Source: a virus. From it: DNA of 34,125 nt. How positions within the stretch are numbered: position 1 is the stretch's first letter; the number at the start of each line of letters is the position of its first letter. The notes below the pieces were generated by a model that did no database searches, was not told the origin of the DNA, and saw only the letters and a program-made list of their open reading frames with translations. The stretch covers positions 1 through 34,125 of IMG/VR virus record IMGVR_UViG_3300022837_000038; one strand, written 5' to 3'. Made by a program: the position numbers and the translations under genes. Below are positions 13,220 to 22,759 of the stretch, piece after piece.

Positions 13220-13815
13220 TATTCGTCATCTCCAGAATCATACCCTGGGTCGTTGTCATCCCCTGGGCCTACTTCACTTCCACCACCGTAATCCCCTGCT
13301 GCATCGTTAGGACTTTCATCTTCGTCGGGTCCTCTAACATCTCCAAAAGTAGTCCCTACTGTATTTCCACCAAAAGTATCAACACCGCCATCATTAAAAC
13401 CATAAGGGTTATCAAGTTGATCGTATCCGCTTAAAGCTGGATCATTATAACCAAGAACATTCCTACCTATATCATATATACCTTTACCTATATTATACAT
13501 TCCTAACAAAGGAGCTAATTGTGGAGCGAACATACCTATTCCGGTATTAACAAGGCCTCTTTCTAAAAAACTTGCATTATTATATTTACCAAATAAATCT
13601 CCAACCCCTCCAGGGCCAGGAGGTCCAGGAGGTCCTTGATTTCCATCATCACCAGAAGGAAGAAGAGCATCTTTAATTCCAGTAATCCCAGTGATTCCAG
13701 CGTTTTGAATAGTAGAAGCTAATCTAGGGACACCGCTATAAACATCATCTACCGAAGGTACATACTCCCCTATGTCACTTAAATACTGTTGATATGCTTC
13801 GTAAATATTAGTCAT
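13219..13815 (-). CDS. Collagen-like, Gly/Asp-rich virion protein, 198 aa
   Basis: The N-terminal 50 residues look helical. Residues 61-70 read GPPGPPGPGG, a short collagen-type Gly-Pro-Pro run. Residues 78-130 are hydrophobic with glycine (LVNTGIGMFAPQLAPLLG), and the last 50 residues are Asp/Gly-rich (DDNDPGYDSGDDE at the end). It follows the 1381-aa protein as a TAATG overlap, so the two are co-translated. Known phage collagen-like proteins are often fibre or internal structural proteins; here the position suggests an internal or ejected protein. The proline-rich motif could be a hydroxylation target of the 2OG oxygenases, which is speculation. Confidence 0.55.
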   Translation of the reverse strand: MTNIYEAYQQYLSDIGEYVPSVDDVYSGVPRLASTIQNAGITGITGIKDALLPSGDDGNQGPPGPPGPGGVGDLFGKYNNASFLERGLVNTGIGMFAPQLAPLLGMYNIGKGIYDIGRNVLGYNDPALSGYDQLDNPYGFNDGGVDTFGGNTVGTTFGDVRGPDEDESPNDAAGDYGGGSEVGPGDDNDPGYDSGDDE

Positions 13816-16800
13816 TAACTTAATCCTCTTTGTTTTAAACGCATTTGTTGTTCATCAGGACTTAATAAAGCACTTTCCGTCGGTGTCAATCCTTGATTTA
13901 ACGCTGCCATTGGAGGAGCAGGTGGAGTAACTACTTGAGCATTAGGTTGAGGTTGCGGTGCTAATGGTGGAACCATAGTCACTTGCTGCTCGCTGCTAGC
14001 TGCTGGGGCCTGGCTTAAGTAATCTGTTAAAGGCAACTCTATATTAAAATCGTCATTTAAATCAAGCCTAAACATATCTCTTCTCATTTGTTGAATGACT
14101 CTAAATGTTTCTCTACTTAATCCAGCTGGAATTTCTAGATCATTAAACTCTTCTCTCAATGCTTCTTCTTGTTCTTGAAATTTTTTTCTAGCTGTTTTAG
14201 TTATATCAAAAGGAATAAATTTATCTCTACGAATAGCGTTGTAGTTTTTACTTTCTGCACGTTCTTTAAACAAAACAAACAAATCTTTTCTATCTGCTTC
14301 TAATATTTCTGCAGCTTGTATTTTTCTTTTTAATGTTTGAAACTCTTTAAAACGTTGTTGATTCGCTACATAATATCTTGAAATAATAGTGTCTTCATCA
14401 ATAGCACCACCTTTTAATACATCTGAAGTAAATAAATTTCTTGTTTGTCTAATTCCTTGTTTAAAGTCATTAATTTTATAGTTAAGACTTTTAATCGGAT
14501 TTAAAGGAATAGGTCTTAATCCTACTAATCCTGCTAATTCTTTTCCCGTGTCATATTTTTCTCCACGTTTTCCTGGGAGTTCTGCCATAGCTCTTACTAG
14601 TCGGTCGGTTTGTTTATAAGATAAAGGAGCTACTTCTATAAATGCATATTTAGCAGCCTTAGCTATTTTTTCACCCCAAGGAGCCCTATCATTCCATAAC
14701 TGTCTTCCTTCTGCAGTTCGACCATTTCTAATAATTAAATTATTCATAACGTTAAACCAAATAGACTCATCTACATAAGGTCGTACAAATCTTGTTAAAC
14801 CTTTAGTTAAACCTTTTAAAACTCCTACGGTTAAGGGAGCATCAGGATTAAACGCATCTTCTGAATTTACTCCAGCGATGACTGATTGAAAGGGATTGAC
14901 TACGGTATCATAAACTAAAGCTCCCGTACCATCGATGTAATTAAAACTACCATCTTCGTTTCTAGTTAAAAACAAAGTAGAGGTTTCTGAAAAACCTGGA
15001 ATAAATTCTCTAGCCGCAGAAATCATTTCTTTCGTAATTCCATACATTCCTGCTACCATAGCGGTAGCTACTACTGGTGCCGTTGCTGTTGCAGCTCCAA
15101 ATCCAACTAATCTATTTAATCCCACTGTTTGTAAAATAGGATTTTGAGCTTCTTTTAATCCTAACTCCGCAATATTAGCAGCGGTCCTGGTTACTTCAAT
15201 AGGAAATGATACAAAGTTTCCAGTAGGTAATCTTCTACTTGCTTGTCCAAATTGTCCTACGTATGCATAATTAGGAACTGTGTTTCTAACAATATTAGCA
15301 GCTTCTTTCATGATAGAAAGATCGTCAGGCATTTTTTTAATTAATCCTTTTTTTAATGCTTTAGTGTACGCATTTTTATAGGTATCAAATTCTCCTAAAA
15401 AGTTAAATATTTTCCATTGGTCATCTTCTGCTACATATACATCGGCTGCTTTCTCGTATATTTTTTTCATGGCTTTTCCAAACTTGCCAAAAAATTTCAT
15501 GTACACATCTCCACCGCTTCCAATATCATCTAATAATCCTTGAATATCTCTTGCAGAAGCAGAAGAACTTACGACTTGTTCTTCTAACAAAAATTTATAC
15601 ATAGCCTGATCTTTAGGTGTATTACGATACAATATTTGTGGTTGAATCGTGTTAAACGCTTGTTTAAAATTTTTTACCATAGTAACTGGGTTTTTAAATA
15701 AATTACCGGTCCCTAATGCAAATTGAGCGGATGTTGTAAAGTTTCTAGCATGGGTAAAAGGACCTAACATTGTTTTAGATATTTGAGTTAATCCTTTAGG
15801 AATTAAAAATAAATTTCTATAAATAGTGGTCTTTGCTATATCGTCAAACAATAATTTTTCACTAAAATTAAATGCGTCTTGTAATTCTCTAGTAGTAAAC
15901 TGACCATTTAAAGGATTGGTATAAATAGATTCTCCTAAAGGAGATTTTATTTGCATACCTTGTGGGTTAGCAATAACCGGTTGATTTCTTAAATTTTTAA
16001 TAGCTTGTACACGAGTAGGATACACCGCAGCACGTTCTCCTTTTTTTATTAATTCTTTAGATTGTTGTAAGACTCCATTATAAAAATCATCCTTAGCTGC
16101 CAACGTAGATAGATCGCTCATGGTGTTAATAATGGTATTTCTTATATCTCTTTTTTGACCAAAAAATCTTTGAAAAGATCTTAAATCTTTTTCAGATTGA
16201 ATTAACGTAGTAGGTTTAAAAGTACCCCCTTTAACGTTATCTGCAATATTAATAAGTTGAGTTGCCTTATCATCTAATACGCTTAATACGGTTAAAGGAA
16301 ATTCTGGAGTTTTAGTAAGAGGATTAAATGTAATATTATTATAGACATCATCTATAATGTCATCCAAATCTTGAGGACCTAGATTTACTCCATTTTGTTT
16401 TGCATAACGTTTAAATACTTCTTTAACTCCATCAATAGCAGATTGAGCTGGTTTATAATTAAGCATAGGAAGAATACTTTTACCTTCTGCTATTCTATAT
16501 TCGGAATTAAAAATATTTCTCATTCGGTCATTCATAATTTTGGAAAACTCTGAACTAGACGCATTGATATTTTTCCCTTGTAATACTGTATTTTTAAATA
16601 CATTCATTTGATTTCTAACTTTCATCATTTCTCCTACTAAAACATTTCCCTGTTTTTTAGTAAGTCCTATTTCATCTAAGAAACCATAGAATTGATTTAA
16701 TTGTTTACCATCAAATCCTTTAAAGACTACATTGCCTCCTTGAATAACATCATCCGTAGAAGTTAATAATTCATCTAATCTTCCTGTTAATCTTTTCCAA

Positions 16801-17960
16801 GCAGGATTACGACTAGACATTCCCGATTCTTTAGCAATGTTATATAAACTTTTATCAATGTCTTTAATTAAATCTCTAGCAGTAATTTGACCTCCTGCTA
16901 TTTTTCCTTCTACTTTTTTTACACCTTCAAAACTTAATTGATCTTTAGCTCCCCTAGGTCTAAAAGGTTGTGCTATATATTTATCAATTAATCTATCTAA
17001 CTCATCATCGCTATATTTTAAATTTTTTCCAGCTTCGGATATTCTTTTTGCAACTCTATTAAGTCCATAGGCAATAGGGACAGATACCACTGCACCTTCC
17101 GCTGCAAATTTAAAACGGTTCCATAATCTTCTAGCTGCTTCATCTTGTGTTGTAAATTTTTTGTCTCTATCTAAAGCACTGGGTCCTCCTAACACATCTC
17201 CCCAAGTTCCAATTCCTTCTAAATCTGCTACCAGAGCAGTTCCCGTAGCTCCTCCTAAAGTAACGGCAGCAAAATTTTGTTTTCCTGATAATTTGTTAAA
17301 ATTTTTAGCACTAATAGAAGCCTTTACCGCCCCTGGATTAGCTCTTGCTACTTTATTTAATTTAGCAGCTTTAGACCATTTGCCATAAATTTGTTTTGCT
17401 TTAACTGCTGCTTTAACTCCATAACTTGCTCCTACTCTTCCAAAAGCATATAACTGACCTAAGGCAGAAGTTAATTTTCCTACCGCAGAATCTTTTATAA
17501 TATCTTCTGATCCTTGTACTATTTTACCAAATACCGTATCGCTAAAATATTTTTCTAATGCAGCCACTTTTCCTTGATCGACTGGAACTCCTTCATCCTC
17601 TAAAGCATCTGCAATTTCTGCAGTCAAAGATACTACCCCATAAGGAATTTTAATACTAAGATCTACAATTCCAGCTACAAATCCATTGATAGGATCCACA
17701 TCTCCCAAAGGAGTTAATTCACTTTCTGGAACACCTTGTACTCGTTCCGCTATTCTTCTAGCTGTTTTTCCAGCTTTTAGAAAAGTATCTCCTGCTAATT
17801 CTACGCCCTTAGGTCCAAATAAAATATCTGCAACAGGAGTAGGTTCTCCCGTTCGTTCTGGTACTTGTATAATTTTTTTAGGTTCTTCTTCTAATTCTTC
17901 TGGAATTAATTGGTAATCGGACTCGATATAGTCTTCTATATTATTAAATTCTTCCGCCAT
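13815..17960 (-). CDS. Large internal virion / ejection protein, 1381 aa
   Basis: The largest protein here, with a strong ribosome site (AAGGAGG). It has hydrophobic stretches (about residues 75-110 and 945-975, the latter AATATAPVVATAMVAGMYG), long helical repeats with Lys/Glu/Arg, and a Pro/Gln-rich tail (about residues 1325-1360, LAPQPQPNAQVVTPPAPP). Podoviruses typically encode one giant internal protein that is ejected into the host and forms a channel across the membrane; size, position next to other low-complexity virion proteins, and membrane-seeking segments fit this. I see no lysozyme or peptidase motif that I trust. It is the first coupled partner of the collagen-like 198-aa gene. 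Confidence 0.6.
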   Translation of the reverse strand: MAEEFNNIEDYIESDYQLIPEELEEEPKKIIQVPERTGEPTPVADILFGPKGVELAGDTFLKAGKTARRIAERVQGVPESELTPLGDVDPINGFVAGIVDLSIKIPYGVVSLTAEIADALEDEGVPVDQGKVAALEKYFSDTVFGKIVQGSEDIIKDSAVGKLTSALGQLYAFGRVGASYGVKAAVKAKQIYGKWSKAAKLNKVARANPGAVKASISAKNFNKLSGKQNFAAVTLGGATGTALVADLEGIGTWGDVLGGPSALDRDKKFTTQDEAARRLWNRFKFAAEGAVVSVPIAYGLNRVAKRISEAGKNLKYSDDELDRLIDKYIAQPFRPRGAKDQLSFEGVKKVEGKIAGGQITARDLIKDIDKSLYNIAKESGMSSRNPAWKRLTGRLDELLTSTDDVIQGGNVVFKGFDGKQLNQFYGFLDEIGLTKKQGNVLVGEMMKVRNQMNVFKNTVLQGKNINASSSEFSKIMNDRMRNIFNSEYRIAEGKSILPMLNYKPAQSAIDGVKEVFKRYAKQNGVNLGPQDLDDIIDDVYNNITFNPLTKTPEFPLTVLSVLDDKATQLINIADNVKGGTFKPTTLIQSEKDLRSFQRFFGQKRDIRNTIINTMSDLSTLAAKDDFYNGVLQQSKELIKKGERAAVYPTRVQAIKNLRNQPVIANPQGMQIKSPLGESIYTNPLNGQFTTRELQDAFNFSEKLLFDDIAKTTIYRNLFLIPKGLTQISKTMLGPFTHARNFTTSAQFALGTGNLFKNPVTMVKNFKQAFNTIQPQILYRNTPKDQAMYKFLLEEQVVSSSASARDIQGLLDDIGSGGDVYMKFFGKFGKAMKKIYEKAADVYVAEDDQWKIFNFLGEFDTYKNAYTKALKKGLIKKMPDDLSIMKEAANIVRNTVPNYAYVGQFGQASRRLPTGNFVSFPIEVTRTAANIAELGLKEAQNPILQTVGLNRLVGFGAATATAPVVATAMVAGMYGITKEMISAAREFIPGFSETSTLFLTRNEDGSFNYIDGTGALVYDTVVNPFQSVIAGVNSEDAFNPDAPLTVGVLKGLTKGLTRFVRPYVDESIWFNVMNNLIIRNGRTAEGRQLWNDRAPWGEKIAKAAKYAFIEVAPLSYKQTDRLVRAMAELPGKRGEKYDTGKELAGLVGLRPIPLNPIKSLNYKINDFKQGIRQTRNLFTSDVLKGGAIDEDTIISRYYVANQQRFKEFQTLKRKIQAAEILEADRKDLFVLFKERAESKNYNAIRRDKFIPFDITKTARKKFQEQEEALREEFNDLEIPAGLSRETFRVIQQMRRDMFRLDLNDDFNIELPLTDYLSQAPAASSEQQVTMVPPLAPQPQPNAQVVTPPAPPMAALNQGLTPTESALLSPDEQQMRLKQRGLS

Positions 17961-17969
17961 GGAACCTCC

Positions 17970-18797
17970 TTAGTATCCTGGTGCTTTTACAAATTTTGTT
18001 CCGTCGTATATATAAATTTTTCCGTCCGCTGGACTAACGTATGCTCTGCCAGGGCTATACCTAGTTCTTTTACTATCAGTCGCTTCTGTTTTAAAGGACC
18101 CTATTCCAGTTTTAGGATCTACTATAATTATTTTAGTATCTAATATGGTATTGCCTACATCTAATTTTGCTCTTAGATCTGGTGGTATTTTATTAGACTG
18201 AAGAGCTATTTTATATTTAGCTAAATTAATTGCTTCAATTTCATCATATCCTGCTTCTTCATATTGTTTTGCTGCTTTAATCATTCTATTTTCAGGAGAG
18301 TCTCCTTTTAAGAAAGGAGAATTTTCTTTCATGTAATTATCTAATACTAAACCTAACGCTTCATTGTAAGGTATGCCTCTTTGTTGAGCTACTAAAGCAG
18401 CTCTTTTTTCTAAAATATCTCTATCATCTTTAGTTAAATTTTTAACTGCTTGTATTCCAGCTTGTGTTTTAAATTTATTTGCTTCTGCAGTTTGTTGTGC
18501 ATTTAAACCAGCACCTATTTTTGAAGCTTGTCCAAAAGCGCTTCCAAACGTTTGAAGTGCCATAGGGTCTTTGGCAGCACTTGCACCAAATCCAGTTATA
18601 TAATTTCTTATGCTATCTCCTTGGCTCGGAAGCATCTTTTGATATTGGTTTTCAATAAGAATCTCGTAGGGTTCTTTTTTTTGTACGTTTCCTTGCTCTT
18701 GATAGTTTTGTCTAGGAGTTAATCCAGAAGTAATACCAGTACCTTCGGAAGTAGAACCTCCTTTTCGAAACATAGGTCTTTTAAATATATTAGGCAT
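17970..18797 (-). CDS. Putative internal virion protein, 275 aa
   Basis: Begins MPNIFKRPMFRKGGSTSEGT, a short basic head with the RKGG motif also seen in related form in the neighbouring 355-aa gene. Residues about 65-190 are Ala/Gln/Lys-rich helix (GLNAQQTAEANKFKTQAGIQ), then a beta-like C-terminal domain (IIIVDPKTGIGSFKTEATD and GKIYIYDGTKFVKAPGY). It lies 9 bases before the giant gene with a good AGGAGG-type site between. It probably forms part of the ejected core. No domain name assigned. Confidence 0.55.
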   Translation of the reverse strand: MPNIFKRPMFRKGGSTSEGTGITSGLTPRQNYQEQGNVQKKEPYEILIENQYQKMLPSQGDSIRNYITGFGASAAKDPMALQTFGSAFGQASKIGAGLNAQQTAEANKFKTQAGIQAVKNLTKDDRDILEKRAALVAQQRGIPYNEALGLVLDNYMKENSPFLKGDSPENRMIKAAKQYEEAGYDEIEAINLAKYKIALQSNKIPPDLRAKLDVGNTILDTKIIIVDPKTGIGSFKTEATDSKRTRYSPGRAYVSPADGKIYIYDGTKFVKAPGY

Positions 18798-18799
18798 GG

Positions 18800-19684
18800 T
18801 TACCTACCCATCAATGACATTAATCCACCGTAAGCAGCTGTTGGTCTTGGATTGAACATTCCATATAAATTAGCTAACGTTTGTGATGCTGCTAAACCAG
18901 GGCTAGTCATAATCGGTTGTTGAGGGCTTTGAGGTGTACCACTTGCAATTGTTCCATATATACCTGAAGCAGTTCCTAACCTTTGTAGTGGATATTGTTC
19001 TTGTAAAATATTTCCTTGTTGAATAGCATCTAGAATAGATTGAGAGTAATTTTGCGCTCCTGCACCTGTAGCCCCTAATTGTCCGGTGATACCTGATTCA
19101 AAAGCTTGTTGTTGTTGACCAAAACCTAATTGATTTTGTAAACCTTGTTGTTGTAAACTTTGTGCTTGTGTTAAACCTTGTTGTCTTAGTGCCGCTAGCT
19201 GTCCTGCATCTGAAATATCTCTACCTCTTAAATATTCTGCTTCTCCAATTTGTCCTCGTCCTTGTCCATAAGCTCCTTGTGCATATTGACCTCCTCGTAA
19301 TGTATTTAACCCTGACGCTCGCTGCTCGTTCATTAGTGCTTGAGTCGCGTCAATGACTTCTGTTTGATACGGAGACATATACGATTGATATGCACTTGGC
19401 GCAGCTAAATCTTCTGCTGCTTGTAAATAAGGTTGATATGCTGCAACACCGGTTCCAGCGCCTACTCCTGTTACATCTCCTTGAGGAGAAAATTGTAAGG
19501 ATCCTAATCCTGCTTGCGTTGCGGTTCTTTGTTGAGATGCTTGAATTAATGGATTAACTTGGGAAACCTTAGGCGCCATTCCACCTATATTAACTGGTTG
19601 GTTAATTTGATCTATGGTAAGATCTGTTATTCGTTCACCCGCTGGTTCTAAAAAAGGAGCAGGGGTAGTAATATTATAAGCCAT
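18800..19684 (-). CDS. Gln/Ala/Gly-rich virion protein, 294 aa
   Basis: The sequence is very rich in Gln, Ala and Gly, for example GLTQAQSLQQQGLQNQ in the middle and AYGQGRGQIG before it. It has helical segments (YQPYLQAAEDLAAPSAYQSY) and no membrane span. The start overlaps the stop of the 355-aa gene by a single base. Proteins of this composition form internal core or tail-tip parts in marine podoviruses. The low-complexity Gln tract is typical but of no known function. Confidence 0.5.
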   Translation of the reverse strand: MAYNITTPAPFLEPAGERITDLTIDQINQPVNIGGMAPKVSQVNPLIQASQQRTATQAGLGSLQFSPQGDVTGVGAGTGVAAYQPYLQAAEDLAAPSAYQSYMSPYQTEVIDATQALMNEQRASGLNTLRGGQYAQGAYGQGRGQIGEAEYLRGRDISDAGQLAALRQQGLTQAQSLQQQGLQNQLGFGQQQQAFESGITGQLGATGAGAQNYSQSILDAIQQGNILQEQYPLQRLGTASGIYGTIASGTPQSPQQPIMTSPGLAASQTLANLYGMFNPRPTAAYGGLMSLMGR

Positions 19685-20751
19685 TAAACACTTCCTCCGT
19701 TTTCAAGTTGTTTCATCATAGAATACATTTTCTGAGCACCTAAGTTAGTGTCTCCACCGCCTGCATTTCTTACTGCATCGGCTGTAAATACAAATTCGTT
19801 ATTAGATAACATCGCAGGGATATCATCCTCCTTTTCTTTTATACCAATTGGCGGAACAAATCCACCCTGATCTCTATAATCTAGTTCTGCAATTCCTTGT
19901 TGATTTTGTCTAGGGTTACCTACCGGCATTCCCATTTGATCTGCTATTTGAGGAGCTGACATAATTCCGTCTTGTACTGAATTTCCATATGCATAACCCA
20001 TTCTTCCACCATTCATTGCAGGTGCTCGTACTACATCGGCTGCAGTAAAAGATGATCTAGGAGCATTGGTTGCTTCACCTGGATTATATTGTGCTCGTTT
20101 ACCTGCTTGAGCGGCTTCAAATTTTGCTTGAATTTCTTCTCTTAATTTATTAATTCTTTTTTGATCTAAGTAACTTAAAGTTGTACCTGCAAGGTAAGTA
20201 GCTGCTTTAAACAACTCTTGCAATGTTTTTGGATCAGCATTCATTAATGAGTTAAATCCTTGTGAAATAAATTCTCCTACACTAGAAGCTCCGCTTTGAA
20301 TACTCTCTAGTATGTCTATGCTTTTTACAGATTCAGGTATTAAATTAGTAATCCCGTCAACTCCTCCTGAAATATTACCACCAAGTCTATCAAAAAAAGA
20401 AGATGTATCTCCAGTTCCTGCTTGGACTTCTCCTCCAAACATTCCCGGTACATTCAAACCATCTGCACCAGTTGCTTTTCCAAAACCATACGTTGCTCCC
20501 GCTTGTTTTACAGCATCGCTGATACTTCCTCGTTGATCAAATCTTCCAATACCTCTCATTGCTGCTGCAATACCTGGTTGAAAAGGTGCAACAAACGGTG
20601 CAGCTTTCACTGCAATATCTGCTATTTCATTAGGTATAATGTTCCTTACGAATTTTTTAAATTTACTTCCAAAGCCGTAGTTCTCTCTTGCTACGCCCAT
20701 AATTCCGCCGTTTTGATATAATTGTCTGCTCATCTGTGATCTAGATATCAT
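19684..20751 (-). CDS. Putative internal virion protein, 355 aa
   Basis: It opens MISRSQMSRQLYQNGGIMGV, and an NGG-x-MG motif recurs (QNGGIMG near 13-19; MNGGRMGYAYG near 247). Middle parts include hydrophobic/helical stretches (IADIAVKAAPFVAPFQPGIA, about 43-62) and a probable coiled coil (INKLREEIQAKFEAAQAGKR, about 199-218). The C-terminus is DIPAMLSNNEFVFTADAVRN, then a Met/Gly-rich end; this ending is common in pelagiphage-type virion proteins I recall. A ribosome site AAAGGA precedes the ATG. It is first in the run of virion genes behind the promoter candidate at 20806-20834. Confidence 0.55.
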   Translation of the reverse strand: MISRSQMSRQLYQNGGIMGVARENYGFGSKFKKFVRNIIPNEIADIAVKAAPFVAPFQPGIAAAMRGIGRFDQRGSISDAVKQAGATYGFGKATGADGLNVPGMFGGEVQAGTGDTSSFFDRLGGNISGGVDGITNLIPESVKSIDILESIQSGASSVGEFISQGFNSLMNADPKTLQELFKAATYLAGTTLSYLDQKRINKLREEIQAKFEAAQAGKRAQYNPGEATNAPRSSFTAADVVRAPAMNGGRMGYAYGNSVQDGIMSAPQIADQMGMPVGNPRQNQQGIAELDYRDQGGFVPPIGIKEKEDDIPAMLSNNEFVFTADAVRNAGGGDTNLGAQKMYSMMKQLENGGSV

Positions 20752-20805
20752 AATCCTTTAAATATTGTTAGTAATGAAGCAGGCGCAAAAGTCCTGAAAA
20801 TACAT

Positions 20806-20834
20806 ACTTTACTTGTTTTTACAGTATAGGTCAA
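20806..20834 (-). promoter_or_regulatory. Promoter candidate for the internal virion operon
   Basis: Minus-strand -35 TTGACC (20834-20829; five of six), 17-base spacer, -10 TAAAGT (20811-20806; four of six). As at 10371-10376, the -35 box contains the stop codon (TGA, 20833-20831) of the upstream gene. It is in one of the few gaps (20752-20830) in the structural region, which otherwise holds nothing recognisable, so a promoter there is reasonable. Confidence 0.45.
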
Positions 20835-21661
20835 TCTTTTTTAAAATCAAGATCATCCATAAACCTACCGGTATATCGATACTCACCTATATGAGTAATA
20901 TATTCATCCACTAAAATGTGACATTTACCACCTATTTCAGCCCATCTTTTACAGAATCCAAAGTCTTCTCCGTAGTACTTTTTGGTTTCTGGTTCATGAT
21001 AACAATCAAAGAAGTTGTACATAAACTTCTTCTCAACCATTTCACCATTAACAATAGCGGGTTGATTAATTTTTAATTCTGGTAACTTCTCAATCATGGT
21101 ATCAAACACTTCTTTTTTAATTAACATACATCCGGTAGGAGCATGACTTACTTCTGCTACTCCATTGATTGCAGTTATTTGATTCTTTCCATCTAATTTT
21201 AACGGCCAAGTAAATCCTTGTTTAGACATAGTAGCACCGTCTTGTATATTTTTATATTTAATTCTATTAGCAATCTTATTCCAGTCTAAATCTTTTAATG
21301 GATAAGGAGCAGCTATTACATCTTTTTCTGCTGCTACTAATTTCATAATGGTATCAAAAGAAAACTCAATATCGGAATCAATAAATAACATGTGAGTGTA
21401 GGGATGTTTTTCAAATTCTTCCATAAACGCATTGACACATAAGTTTCTACCTTGCGTTACTAAAGAAGATTTTAATAAAGAAAAAGAAACTAGAATACCA
21501 TTGACCATACATTTTTGTTGAAATGCTAATAACGCTTGAGTGTAATGAATAGAGCATTCGCTATGAACCGGAGTAGCTACAAAGATAGAAGGTAGTTTAC
21601 TTACATTAGGTACTTCTTTTTTGTTATCTTTTACCCAGATAGGTTTACTTGGATCTTGCAT
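20831..21661 (-). CDS. Glycosyltransferase, GT2/GT-A-like
   Basis: A 276-aa protein with the GT-A layout: IFVATPVHSECSIHY (26-40) near the nucleotide-sugar site, TQGRNLCVNAFMEEF (69-83), then the metal-binding MLFIDSDIEF (91-100, DxD at 95-97), and later acceptor-side residues (GCMLIKKEVFD). Such enzymes transfer a sugar from a nucleotide donor. Its start overlaps the end of the GT4 gene by 17 bases, so the two are made together. Possible targets are virion proteins (the fibre and glycine-rich proteins nearby) or host surface sugars. No membrane segment. Confidence 0.8.
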   Translation of the reverse strand: MQDPSKPIWVKDNKKEVPNVSKLPSIFVATPVHSECSIHYTQALLAFQQKCMVNGILVSFSLLKSSLVTQGRNLCVNAFMEEFEKHPYTHMLFIDSDIEFSFDTIMKLVAAEKDVIAAPYPLKDLDWNKIANRIKYKNIQDGATMSKQGFTWPLKLDGKNQITAINGVAEVSHAPTGCMLIKKEVFDTMIEKLPELKINQPAIVNGEMVEKKFMYNFFDCYHEPETKKYYGEDFGFCKRWAEIGGKCHILVDEYITHIGEYRYTGRFMDDLDFKKD

Positions 21662-22580
21662 TGATAGCTCCTTTTAAAAAGTTATTCCATAACGAACCAA
21701 TACGAGTCCAGTTATAAAATCGGTTAGTATAAATAATTTGATCTTGTAAATGTTTTTGAACAATCTCGTTGTCTAAATTACCTACCGCTGTTTCAATAGC
21801 ATAGGCAAAGTTTTTAGCTAAATTTGCATACGATTTTTGATAAGGAATATAGGCCGCATATTCTGCACACGTTTCATATAAAGCTCCATAATTGGTAGTA
21901 ATACAATAGAGTCCTGCCGACATAGCTTCGAGCGCCGCGACGCACGAAGTCTCTTCAAAGATACTAGGATAAGCAAAAATATCATATTTAGGTAACTGTT
22001 TTATGATATACTCATTCGGTTTATATCCAATGTAATTTACATTGGGTAGTTGAATAGCTTGTGTAAACAAAGCTTCAAAATTTTTATTGTTTGCTTGTTT
22101 GAATTGATCTCCATAAATTTGAGTAGAAGAATATACATCTAAAGTAATTAGTGGATTGGTAATCATTTGCATAGCAGCTAAAATTACATTTAATCCTCTC
22201 CAAGGAGTAGAATGAAAAATAAGTTTGATAGGATCTCCTTTTTTATAACTCATTGCTCTAGGGGTTATTTCAGGGATACCATTTTTAATAACTAAACATT
22301 TCTCCGTAGGGATATCAAACATCATTCTATATTTTTCATAGTTCCAATGAGAATTAAATACATACCAATCATATTTAGAATGATTCGAAGTATCTTTAAA
22401 CCAAGGTGCTAAATTAGCTTGATCATATGAATTATGTTGCCATAAGATATTTACTTTATCTTTAGACAAAGGAATTTTTTCAGGGATAGAAGTAGTGATT
22501 TGAACTTGATCTAATAACCCTTTATCCGCATGTCTTTCTAAAAACTGCACTTGCAGTTCGGTTCCACCAAGTGGCTGCAT
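21645..22580 (-). CDS. Glycosyltransferase family 4-like
   Basis: A 311-aa GT-B enzyme. The C-terminal donor-site region has PKYDIFAYPSIFEETSCVAA (197-216) with the EX7E motif (E210 and E218) and AMSAGLYCITTNYGA (219-233) characteristic of GT4. KNGIPE (99-104) and the start of the C-terminal lobe at about 117 (IKLIFHSTPWRGL) match the family. The N-terminal GGTEL (5-9) is a GT4 nucleotide-sugar entry motif. The N-terminal lobe is shorter than usual (about 110 residues), starting directly at the glycine loop. The ATG is fused to the preceding stop as TAATG. Works with the following GT; sugar and acceptor unknown. Confidence 0.85.
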   Translation of the reverse strand: MQPLGGTELQVQFLERHADKGLLDQVQITTSIPEKIPLSKDKVNILWQHNSYDQANLAPWFKDTSNHSKYDWYVFNSHWNYEKYRMMFDIPTEKCLVIKNGIPEITPRAMSYKKGDPIKLIFHSTPWRGLNVILAAMQMITNPLITLDVYSSTQIYGDQFKQANNKNFEALFTQAIQLPNVNYIGYKPNEYIIKQLPKYDIFAYPSIFEETSCVAALEAMSAGLYCITTNYGALYETCAEYAAYIPYQKSYANLAKNFAYAIETAVGNLDNEIVQKHLQDQIIYTNRFYNWTRIGSLWNNFLKGAINARSK

Positions 22581-22759
22581 TATTTTTGTCCCATTATTTT
22601 CTGTAGTAAATGTAATCCTTGATTGGTAACAGTAACAGCTGTATCTACCGCTAAATCATCTTCGTTATGATGTTGTAAAAATTCTTCTTTAGTTGCATAA
22701 GTCTTATTAGTAGACTTGCTTCTAAAGGTGTGTTCAGTAGTGGTTTCTATTTTATCCAT
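22580..22759 (-). CDS. Hypothetical 59-aa protein
   Basis: A frame starting MDKIETTTEHTFRSKSTNKT and ending LQKIMGQK, with TAA fused to the GT4 ATG (TAATG). It is acidic/polar with an HH pair (30-31) and reads as strand then helix (TYATKEEFLQHHNEDD). Its start overlaps the end of the 111-aa structural gene by 8 bases. The placement at a coupled junction supports it as real. No family recognised; similar small proteins occur beside tail genes in marine phages. Confidence 0.6.
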   Translation of the reverse strand: MDKIETTTEHTFRSKSTNKTYATKEEFLQHHNEDDLAVDTAVTVTNQGLHLLQKIMGQK

